From JBHIBA01 sp046758845 (GTDB lineage Bacteria > UBA8248 > JACPRG01 > G963555815), in NCBI GenBank assembly GCA_046758845.1, contig JBHIBA010000322.1, forward strand, positions 1 through 5,305: 5,305 nucleotides of DNA, read 5' to 3'. The position numbers and the translations under genes were made by a program. Below the pieces are notes generated by a model. The model was not told where the DNA came from, did not search any database, and was given only the letters and a program-made list of their open reading frames with translations. This document shows, piece by piece, positions 1 to 5,060 of the stretch (the first letter of the stretch is position 1; the number at the start of each line of letters is the position of its first letter).

Positions 1-120
1 TCACAAGGGGGAAGGCGGATTCCGAACCGGACGGGCATAAAAGGGCTCCTTCCATTCGTGGCCAGGGGCGTCTTCATCCCCGAACTCTTCAACGATGCGG
101 CTCTCTCGTTGGTATCATAA
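1..120 (+). other. Possible 3' end of an upstream gene (partial, uncertain)
   Basis: The first plus-strand frame is open from base 1 to a TAA at 118-120, giving 39 residues with a hydrophobic stretch (GLLPFVARGVFIPELF) and mostly G/C third positions. If real, it is the C-terminus of a gene that starts outside the window and ends 58 nt before the RidA gene. I recognise no family. The opposite strand in the same codon register is also open (114 down to 1, ending in TGA at 3-1) but has no ATG, GTG or TTG start. The strand assignment is therefore weak and this may be non-coding. Confidence 0.2.
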
Positions 121-178
121 AGTGATTCGGCTCACGTTGAACTTTCATTTACCCGGAATTCGCTGAAAGGAGACACGC

Positions 179-583
179 ATGTCCAGGACGGTTGTGACCC
201 CGGCCACCATCGGCGCTCCTGTCACCCCTTACTCGCACGGCATCCTGACGGACGCCAAGGAGACATTCTTCATCGCGGGGCAGGTCCCCATCGATCAGGA
301 CGGAAAGACCGTGGGGATCGGGGACATCGAGGCCCAGACGCGCTGCGTTTATGCCAACCTCGAAGCCGTCCTGAGGGAATCGGGGATGGATTGGTCGAAC
401 GTCGCCAAGTTCACCATTTATCTGACGCGGCGGCAAGACCGGGATCCGTTCAGCGCGCTGCGTGAGGAGCTCTTCAAGGAGTACTATCCAAAAGGGGAGT
501 ATCCCATCAGCACCCTGGTCTTCGTCGCCGGCCTCTACAAGGAGGAATTCCTCATCGAGATCGAGGCCGTCGCCGCCAGGTGA
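179..583 (+). CDS. RidA/YjgF/YER057c/UK114-family protein lacking the usual catalytic Arg
   Basis: This 134-residue protein has the usual length and landmarks of a RidA-fold trimer subunit: the N-terminal GAPVTPYSHG element (12-21), the strand FFIAGQVPID (30-39), EAQTRCVYANLEAVL (51-65), VAKFTIYLT (75-83), and the C-terminal LIEIEAVA (125-132) with the conserved glutamates E127/E129. Canonical RidA hydrolyses 2-aminoacrylate-type enamines/imines in the cytosol using an arginine in a P-A-R-S context (Arg105 in E. coli). Here the matching stretch is YPISTLVFVAGL (108-119), with no arginine. That places it among the Rid subfamilies without confirmed deaminase activity; RutC-like roles in catabolic clusters are another option. 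The ATG is well supported by AGGAG at 168-172, six bases upstream. The gene stands alone on the plus strand and converges on the amidohydrolase gene with a 48-nt gap. The family call is firm; the reaction is unknown. Confidence 0.93.
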   Translation: MSRTVVTPATIGAPVTPYSHGILTDAKETFFIAGQVPIDQDGKTVGIGDIEAQTRCVYANLEAVLRESGMDWSNVAKFTIYLTRRQDRDPFSALREELFKEYYPKGEYPISTLVFVAGLYKEEFLIEIEAVAAR

Positions 584-589
584 ACGAAG

Positions 590-607
590 GTCCGCCGCAA
601 GGCGGAC
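590..607. terminator. Hairpin between convergent genes, possible bidirectional terminator
   Basis: A perfect 7-bp stem, GTCCGCC (590-596) and GGCGGAC (601-607), closes a GCAA tetraloop of the stable GNRA type on the plus strand. It lies in the 48-nt gap between the stops of the RidA gene (583) and the amidohydrolase gene (632), where both transcripts should end. Neither side has a proper T-run, so it is not a textbook intrinsic terminator. It may act with Rho or as a 3'-end-protecting stem. Confidence 0.4.
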
Positions 608-631
608 AGGGCCGCATTGCGGGAGTCGGGT

Positions 632-1282
632 TCAGGTCGCCCGCTGCGGGACCTTGGCCCCGACGGCCATGAGGCGCAGGACTTCCTCTGTGGAAAGGGC
701 GGCGCCGCAGTGATATCTGACGTTCAACAGGGCGGCCTCGTGGAGCTGCGGGGAGTAGCTCGCAGTGGCGTCGCTCACGACGATCACGTCGAAGTCCCGC
801 TGGAAGGCGTCTCGCGCGGTGGATTCCACGCACACGTTCGTCACGACCCCCGCGAGGATCAGCGTCGTGATCCCCCGGTTTCGCAGCAGGATTTCCAGGT
901 TGGTGTTGTAGAAGCCGCTGTATCTGCACTTCTCAATGACCGGCTCCCCCGGCCGGGGAGACAGCTCGTCGATGATGGCCGCCCCCCAGCTTCCCCGGCG
1001 GCAGAGGTTCCGGGCTCGCATCCTTTCCGGGACGATGCGGTGATGGCGGTCCTCGAATGTGAATTCGTCATAGACCATCGCGGTGTAGACAACGAAGAGT
1101 TCCCCGGTGCGGGCGGCATCGAGGGTTCGTAGGATATTCGGGAGGGCCTTTCGGGCGGGCTCGAGGGGAATCCCCCGCTTATCGAAATCTCCGCCCGGCG
1201 AGCAATAGTCGTTCTGCATGTCCACTACCATCAGGGCGCTCCTGGCTGCGTCTAGCTCGATCGGTGTGGTTTCCTGAGGCAT
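632..1282 (-). CDS. Isochorismatase-family cysteine hydrolase, RutB-like amidohydrolase
   Basis: This 216-residue cytosolic hydrolase has an intact catalytic triad: Asp21 in ALMVVDMQNDY (16-26), Lys118 in VIEKCRYSGFYNT (115-127), and Cys151 in GVVTNVCVEST (145-155), preceded by the segment that carries the family's cis-peptide. Family members hydrolyse amides, ureides or vinyl ethers (ureidoacrylate, maleamate, nicotinamide, isochorismate). From memory of E. coli RutB, the stretches GSW..x..DEL.P.PG, K.RYSGF.NT and TNVCVEST.RD.F match closely, so a ureidoacrylate/maleamate-like small amide is more likely than isochorismate. No partner synthase or siderophore gene is present. The ATG has AAGGAG at 1289-1294, six bases away. 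It is the last gene of the minus-strand operon, 81 nt after the lyase gene, with no clear promoter in that gap. It may release the acid that the operon's ligase activates; that link is inference. Confidence 0.92.
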   Translation of the reverse strand: MPQETTPIELDAARSALMVVDMQNDYCSPGGDFDKRGIPLEPARKALPNILRTLDAARTGELFVVYTAMVYDEFTFEDRHHRIVPERMRARNLCRRGSWGAAIIDELSPRPGEPVIEKCRYSGFYNTNLEILLRNRGITTLILAGVVTNVCVESTARDAFQRDFDVIVVSDATASYSPQLHEAALLNVRYHCGAALSTEEVLRLMAVGAKVPQRAT

Positions 1283-1363
1283 ATTTTTCTCCTTCTGAAT
1301 TGATTGTCGGAGATCAAGATCGCCTCGCAGAAGACCGCGGGGGAGAAACGGCCTTGCGCTCGG

Positions 1364-2260
1364 TCAGGATTGACCCGGCCCCCAGGACTTCGCCTGCGCG
1401 ACGACGGCGCGAGCCCTATTGACCATGGCCCGGTCGATCATCTTGCCCCGAAATGCGATGGCCCCGGAGCCCGAAGACTCGGCCGCCTCAAAGGCCCCGA
1501 TCATGTCCTGGTAATAGGCCGCCTCCTGCTCCGTTGGAGAGAAGACCCGGTTCACGGGAAGAACCTGACGGGGATGGATGACCGTCTTCCCCCGATAGCC
1601 CAGGTTCCGGGCGTTTTCGGCGTCACGCACCAGCCCCTCCTCGTCATCCAGGCCCAGAAACACGCCGTCCAGGGGGTGTTCGATCCCCGCCGCCCGGGCT
1701 TCCAGAAGGACCTTGGAGCGGGCGTAGAGCAGCTCCGTACCTTCGGGCGACCACCGGCAGCCGAGGTCGGTCACCAGGTCTCCGTCTTCCGCGCTGCCGA
1801 AGCAGACCGATGCCACCCGCACCGAGGCCGTCAGGATGGCATAGGCGAACAGCACCGCGCGGGCCGACTCGATGAAAGGCAGAATCTCCACCTTCCCGGA
1901 CACAATTTCCGTCCGGGCCTCCAGGCGCCTGAGCTCGGAGTCGAGCGCCTGGACCTGTTCCGCGGACTCTGCCTTGGGAAGGACGACCCCCGAGAGCCCC
2001 GGCTGCACCACGGCCTCCAGGTCCGCCCGGAGCCATTTCTCTCCGCCCTCCGATTCGAAGCCGTTGACCCGAACCCATCGGGCTGGACCCTCCGGGCTCC
2101 GCAGCATTTCTTCCACTCGCTGTCTCGCGGCCGCCTTTTCGGCGGGGGGGACGGAATCCTCCAGGTCCAGGATCAGACCGTCCGCTCCCGCGCTCGGGGC
2201 CTTTTGCAACATGCGGTCCTTATGGCCCGGGACGAAGAGAAGGGACCGGAAGGGTTCCAC
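1364..2260 (-). CDS. CitE/HpcH-HpaI-family CoA-ester lyase (citramalyl/malyl-CoA lyase-like)
   Basis: This 298-residue TIM-barrel protein matches stand-alone CitE-like lyases. Landmarks in order are RSLLFVPGH (5-13), DGLILDLEDSVP (27-38), WVRVNG (62-67), GVVLPKAES (91-99), ILPFIES (126-132; Glu131 is the expected Mg2+ ligand), CFGSAEDGDLVTDLG (153-167, carrying the acidic metal-site region), LLYARSKVLLEARAAGI (177-193), DDEEGL (205-210) and KTVIHPRQV (225-233). The family cleaves or forms 3-hydroxy-acyl-CoA thioesters, for example citramalyl-CoA to acetyl-CoA plus pyruvate. No alpha or gamma citrate lyase subunits are nearby, so classical citrate lyase is unlikely. The start is GTG; LFVPG only eight residues in supports it, although the Shine-Dalgarno (AGAGGG) sits about ten bases away. 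The gene starts 4 nt after the MaoC stop. The FG...D...DLG segment looks about three residues longer than the common CitE form. The substrate is undetermined. Confidence 0.92.
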   Translation of the reverse strand: MEPFRSLLFVPGHKDRMLQKAPSAGADGLILDLEDSVPPAEKAAARQRVEEMLRSPEGPARWVRVNGFESEGGEKWLRADLEAVVQPGLSGVVLPKAESAEQVQALDSELRRLEARTEIVSGKVEILPFIESARAVLFAYAILTASVRVASVCFGSAEDGDLVTDLGCRWSPEGTELLYARSKVLLEARAAGIEHPLDGVFLGLDDEEGLVRDAENARNLGYRGKTVIHPRQVLPVNRVFSPTEQEAAYYQDMIGAFEAAESSGSGAIAFRGKMIDRAMVNRARAVVAQAKSWGPGQS

Positions 2261-2264
2261 CGTT

Positions 2265-2699
2265 CTAGGTCCCTCTTCGGGGAAGGGACGCGGTCGCGTC
2301 GCCCTGGATCATCGTTTCCCCCTGCTGGTTGGTCGCTGAGAACTCGCACTCCACCCGGGCGTCCGCGCCGTCCTCATACTTCCGGGTGATGCGGGCGGCG
2401 CACGTGAGCACGTCGCCCGGCCACGCCCGGGAGATGAACCGCAGACGGAGCCGCCTGAGCGCCCCGTCCCCGAACCACTCCGTCAGCAAGCGCGCACAGT
2501 AGCCGCCGGGAAGCATCCCCATGGCGAAGACCGACTTGTTCCCGTGGGCCCGGGCGTAGACCTCGTCGTGATGGTTAGGGTTGAAGTCTCTCGACGCGCC
2601 CGCGTACTTGACGATCTGCGTTCGCGTGAGGGGGCCCATCACCAGCGGCTCCGTGGCGTCGCCGACCTTGACCTCCTCGAAGTACAGTGGTTTGGCCAT
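2265..2699 (-). CDS. MaoC-like (R)-specific enoyl-CoA hydratase, catalytic subunit
   Basis: This 144-residue single hot-dog domain carries the hydratase-2 motif in YAGASRDFNPNHHDEVYA (32-49). Asp38 and His43 are the expected catalytic pair, in the D-x-N-P-x-H pattern. It is followed by MGMLPGGYCARLL (60-72), which forms the central helix region, and RFISRAWPGDVLTC (87-100), the usual P-GD strand. The family adds water to trans-2-enoyl-CoA or similar C=C bonds. Such short proteins often pair with a non-catalytic FAS1-like partner, as in mycobacterial HadA/HadB, and exactly such a gene lies 7 nt upstream. AGGAG overlaps the upstream TGA and lies three bases before the ATG, so translation is probably coupled. 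The next gene, the lyase, follows after 4 nt. The expected product is a 3-hydroxyacyl-CoA that the lyase could cleave. The family is firm; the substrate is unknown. Confidence 0.93.
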   Translation of the reverse strand: MAKPLYFEEVKVGDATEPLVMGPLTRTQIVKYAGASRDFNPNHHDEVYARAHGNKSVFAMGMLPGGYCARLLTEWFGDGALRRLRLRFISRAWPGDVLTCAARITRKYEDGADARVECEFSATNQQGETMIQGDATASLPRRGT

Positions 2700-2706
2700 G
2701 GGCTCC

Positions 2707-3192
2707 TCACGGGCTCTCCGCGCCGGTCCCGCCGGCGGGCTCTTCGATCCGCTGGCTTGTCACGATGAGGGTCCGGCGCGCCACTTGGACCTTCTCGCCC
2801 CTCTGGTTGTGGAAGATACTTTCGATGACGGCGAAGGTGAGCGTTCCGCCCCTTCGGCTCTGTTTCTGGAAGATCTTGAGGATCCGGTCCTGCCCCGTCA
2901 GGACGTCGCCGGCCAGCAAAGGGGCCAGGTATTCAAACTCCTGCTCGCCGTGGACGAGGTAGCTCCAGTCCTTCACGTCGAGCGCATTCACCGCATCCCG
3001 GGTTTCGTACAGGAACGTCCGCAAAAAGGTGGGCGGGGCCAGGATGCCTCCGAAGGGAGTGGACGCGGCGTATTCCGGGTCCCGGTAAATGGGGTTCGGG
3101 TCCTCCAGGGCGTCGGCGAATTCCCGGACCTTCCCCCGCTCCACCAGAAACTCATACGGGGGGAAGACTTTCCCTTCTGCCTTCTTGTCCAC
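2707..3192 (-). CDS. FAS1-like/MaoC N-terminal-domain dehydratase (hydratase) subunit
   Basis: This 161-residue protein has the FAS1-like dehydratase fold found as the N-terminal half of double-hot-dog hydratases (mesaconyl-C4-CoA or 3-methylfumaryl-CoA hydratase type) and as HadA-like subunits. Visible motifs are VFPPYEFLVERGKVREFA (9-26), DPNPIYRDPEYA (31-42), GGILAPPTF (48-56) and HGEQEFEYLAPLLAGDVLT (81-99), the family hallmark. It lacks the D-x-N-P-x-H catalytic pattern of the neighbouring MaoC protein, so it is probably the substrate-binding half of a heteromer. I place the start at GTG 3192. The frame stays open to 3549, but that extension lies inside the ligase gene in another register, whereas the GTG has GGAGAGG (3197-3203) just upstream and gives a normal length. 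It begins 14 nt after the ligase stop and ends 7 nt before the MaoC start. The C-terminal tail (149-161) looks disordered. Confidence 0.88.
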   Translation of the reverse strand: MDKKAEGKVFPPYEFLVERGKVREFADALEDPNPIYRDPEYAASTPFGGILAPPTFLRTFLYETRDAVNALDVKDWSYLVHGEQEFEYLAPLLAGDVLTGQDRILKIFQKQSRRGGTLTFAVIESIFHNQRGEKVQVARRTLIVTSQRIEEPAGGTGAESP

Positions 3193-3196
3193 GAGA

Positions 3197-3203
3197 CCTC
3201 TCC
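3197..3203 (-). promoter_or_regulatory. Ribosome binding site that fixes the GTG start at 3192
   Basis: On the minus strand GGAGAGG lies four bases before the GTG at 3192 (the GGAG core is seven bases away) and within the 14-nt gap after the ligase stop. It supports the GTG over upstream starts, which would force a long overlap with the ligase gene. Confidence 0.7.
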
Positions 3204-3206
3204 GTT

Positions 3207-4589
3207 TCAGTCCTTCGCCGGCGGTCGAAGGTCGACCACCCGACGGGCCTTGATGGAGCGCTCCGGGTCGTAAAGCTCCCCGGGGGGGACGAACTCCACC
3301 TCGGGACGGATCGAGACCGCCTCCCGGACGCGGCGAACGATCCCCTCCCGAAGCGTCTCCGCGGCGCCCTCCTCGCCGTCCGGACTGCGCCCGGAAGAAG
3401 GCGACGCCCCGCGCTCCACCCGGACGATCAGCTCGTCCATCGCGCCGGGCCGATCTTCGCATGCGAACACCACCTGGAATTCTCCCACCCCCTCCAAGCC
3501 GGAGAGGGTCTCCACGATCACATCCGGATTGACCAGCATCCCCCTGCACTTAACGAGCCCGCTCACCCGGCGGGGGGATGTCACCACGCGCTCTCCCTCG
3601 TGTGCGCAGTGGGGGCAGGGGCGTCGGCAGAGGGTGACGATGTCCCCTCCGGCATACCGCAGGAGGACCGTCCCGCGCCGGTGGAGGTGGGTGACGGCCA
3701 GAAGGCCGCTCTCTCCGTCGGCAAGCCGGCGTCCAGTCTCAGGATCGGCCACCTCGAGATAATACAGGTCCGGGACGACGTTCTGGGGGGCGGCCTCCTC
3801 CGCGCATTGGACGAGTCCCCCCTGCATCTCGGTGAAGGCAAAGCGGGCCAGGACCTTGGGGCTCTTCGCGCCCATGGCCCGAAGCCGCTGTTTGAACTCC
3901 GTGCGGAGCGGCGTTGAGACGGGTTCCCCGGAGGTGATGATCAACCGGACGGCCGAGAGGCCGGCGCCCCTGCCGTGGGCCTCCAGAAGGAATCGCCGGA
4001 TGAAGCTGGGCACCCCCCAGAGGGTTGTGGGACGGAACCGCTCGACGAGCGCCAGGGCCTCTTCGAGGGAGTTGCGAACGCGGAATTCCGAGTGGGCCGA
4101 GCCGGTCAAACCGTAAATGACGGGGACGCCACAGATCATCCCGGAGCGGAACACACTGAGGAAGGCGCCGGTGGGAAACCCGGCCAAGGGGTAGAGGTTG
4201 GCGATGCGGTCTTCCGGTCCGATTCCCTCGACCTCGTTGCAGCGCCGCGCCTGGTCCAGCACCCCGTAGATGTCGTGGGTCGTGTTGTAAAAAGGGGTGG
4301 GCCTCCCGCTGCTGGTCCCGGTGGTGTACGCGACGTCCCACAGGACGACCTCTTCGGTCGAGACGTCGGAAGGGAGATCCTCAGGGCGGATCCGGAAGGC
4401 CTCGGGGTCGGCCATGTAGTCGGCCTTGTGGGTGAGGGGGAGCGAGGCCAGGTCCTCCGGACTCCGGATGTCCCCCGGCTCCAAGCCCCATTCAGAGAAC
4501 TTCTGGCGGTAGTAAGGATGGGCCCGGCCGCAAAGCTCCACCGTTCGCCGGAGGCGCCTTGCCTGCTGGGTGGTCAGAGAGTTCGTCAA
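3207..4589 (-). CDS. PaaK-like (phenylacetate-CoA ligase family) AMP-forming acyl-CoA ligase
   Basis: This 460-residue adenylate-forming enzyme has PaaK-type order: an N-terminal helix ending in AHPYYRQKFSEWGL (23-36), the SPEDLASLPLTHKADY entry motif (43-58), the phosphate loop YTTGTSSGRPTP (88-99), ITSGEP (218-223), FTEMQ (252-256) in place of the Y-G-x-T-E motif, TVLLRYAGGDIV (307-318; Asp316 should bind ribose), a Cys-rich stretch with C321, C325, C328 and H330, KCRGMLVNPDVIVETL (347-362) opening the C-terminal lid, and RSIKARRVVDLR (444-455; Lys447 is the probable adenylation lysine). It would convert a carboxylic acid, ATP and CoA to acyl-CoA, AMP and PPi. The FTEMQ variant and the operon partners argue against assuming phenylacetate. 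A low-complexity insert (394-412) sits in the lid. The start is TTG with GGAGG eight bases upstream; no ATG, GTG or TTG lies between it and the in-frame stop further up. It is first in the operon. Confidence 0.9.
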   Translation of the reverse strand: MTNSLTTQQARRLRRTVELCGRAHPYYRQKFSEWGLEPGDIRSPEDLASLPLTHKADYMADPEAFRIRPEDLPSDVSTEEVVLWDVAYTTGTSSGRPTPFYNTTHDIYGVLDQARRCNEVEGIGPEDRIANLYPLAGFPTGAFLSVFRSGMICGVPVIYGLTGSAHSEFRVRNSLEEALALVERFRPTTLWGVPSFIRRFLLEAHGRGAGLSAVRLIITSGEPVSTPLRTEFKQRLRAMGAKSPKVLARFAFTEMQGGLVQCAEEAAPQNVVPDLYYLEVADPETGRRLADGESGLLAVTHLHRRGTVLLRYAGGDIVTLCRRPCPHCAHEGERVVTSPRRVSGLVKCRGMLVNPDVIVETLSGLEGVGEFQVVFACEDRPGAMDELIVRVERGASPSSGRSPDGEEGAAETLREGIVRRVREAVSIRPEVEFVPPGELYDPERSIKARRVVDLRPPAKD

Positions 4590-4597
4590 TCCGAAGG

Positions 4598-4602
4598 CCT
4601 CC
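4598..4602 (-). promoter_or_regulatory. Ribosome binding site supporting the TTG start of the ligase gene
   Basis: GGAGG on the minus strand lies eight bases upstream of TTG 4589. It is embedded in CCGGAGGCCTTCGG (4603-4590), which is almost self-complementary and could fold as CCGGA/TTCGG around a GGCC loop. The site is strong by sequence but might be partly masked in the mRNA, which would lower initiation at a rare start codon. The masking is inference. Confidence 0.65.
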
Positions 4603-4724
4603 GGTTGCCCCGAGACAGGGTCGCCGAATTCAGCCGGGCGTCGGCGCTGAGGAAAGTCGCGAAAGCCATAGGGCGGAAACGGCCCTTCCGCTCATGAGAA
4701 GATAGCTCTGGGGTTGCGACGTTC

Positions 4725-4753
4725 AATATACCGCAGAGTGGACGGGGTTGAAA
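4725..4753 (-). promoter_or_regulatory. Candidate sigma70-type promoter for the five-gene operon
   Basis: On the minus strand TATATT (4730-4725) matches five of six positions of the -10 consensus. It lies 17 bases downstream of TTTCAA (4753-4748), a weak -35 box with three of six matches. Initiation near 4718 would leave a leader of about 130 nt before the ligase TTG. The placement upstream of the first operon gene is sensible, but the -35 is poor. Confidence 0.35.
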
Positions 4754-4830
4754 CGGTGGGAAGAGAAGCAGTTATGCGGGGACGGGGCGAGGGCGTCTCC
4801 GCCCCAGGGTGACCATGACCCAGCGTGGCT

Positions 4831-4859
4831 GCATCCTTCTTCCATTCACTCAAGGATGC
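4831..4859. repeat. 8-bp perfect inverted repeat downstream of the small ORF
   Basis: GCATCCTT (4831-4838) and AAGGATGC (4852-4859) form a perfect 8-bp stem around a 13-nt loop. It begins 16 nt after the stop of the 61-residue ORF on the minus strand. No T-run follows on either strand, so it could be a 3'-end stem or an operator-like dyad rather than a standard intrinsic terminator. Confidence 0.4.
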
Positions 4860-4874
4860 CTGTTCATCGCCGGG

Positions 4875-5060
4875 TCATTGGATCTCTTCTGGTTCACTCC
4901 CGGTGATCTGGATTGTGAGATCCCATCCGAGCAATTTTAGCTTCTCGGACTCCCGTCGTGCGGCCTCCAGAGCGATCTTTTCTGCCCGCTCTTGGCTTTC
5001 CGCCTCGACGCGGAAGGTGTTGGACGCCTCCAACTCTACCATGATCAGGAAATACTTCAT
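4875..5060 (-). CDS. Small hypothetical protein, 61 residues, beta-alpha-beta pattern
   Basis: I do not recognise a named family with certainty. The protein opens with a hydrophobic strand (MKYFLIMVEL, 1-10), continues with a short strand TFRVEAES (15-22), a charged amphipathic helix of about 20 residues (QERAEKIALEAARRESEK, 23-40) and a closing strand WDLTIQITG (46-54), then an acidic tail. This order recalls small compact domains of the DpnD/PcfM-like kind, in which an acidic residue run precedes an A-x-x-x-A helix. It has no signal peptide and no cysteines or histidines, so it is probably a soluble, non-enzymatic protein. The Shine-Dalgarno is weak (GTGAAG about seven bases before the ATG). 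It points the same way as the ligase operon but lies 285 nt upstream of it, with a candidate promoter between, so it is probably a separate unit. The amino-acid pattern favours coding; function is unknown. Confidence 0.55.
   Translation of the reverse strand: MKYFLIMVELEASNTFRVEAESQERAEKIALEAARRESEKLKLLGWDLTIQITGSEPEEIQ

Noticed and set aside
113..165. Promoter for the RidA gene (TATCAT at 113-118, TTGAAC at 137-142)
   Set aside because: Neither box has a partner at 16-18 bases that resembles the consensus, so no promoter is called.
149..436. 95-codon minus-strand open frame
   Set aside because: It is antisense to the RidA gene, which has a strong ribosome binding site and clear family sequence.
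1304..2389. 361-codon plus-strand open frame
   Set aside because: It lies over the lyase gene and the end of the MaoC gene on the other strand. Its translation is rich in Arg, Gly and Pro with no recognisable motifs, as expected for antisense of GC-rich coding DNA.
2581..3273. 230-codon plus-strand open frame
   Set aside because: It is antisense to the two hydratase subunit genes, which carry clear family motifs; its own translation shows none.
3193..3549. N-terminal extension of the FAS1-like subunit to 3549
   Set aside because: The added 119 residues are Arg/Gly-rich, overlap the ligase gene in another register and precede a GTG with a good ribosome binding site at 3192.
3739..4341. 200-codon minus-strand open frame inside the ligase gene
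   Set aside because: It is a shifted frame of the ligase coding sequence with an Arg/Gly/His-rich translation; the ligase frame holds all the adenylation motifs.
3975..4697. 240-codon plus-strand open frame running past the ligase start
   Set aside because: It is antisense to the ligase N-terminal half, has no motif, and its last part covers the operon leader only because that stretch is GC-rich.
4784..4805. GC-rich inverted repeat GGGGCG/CGCCCC with an internal GGGCG-GAGA-CGCCC stem on the minus strand
   Set aside because: It is short, such repeats are common in GC-rich DNA, and no U-tract follows; I do not call a terminator or riboswitch.
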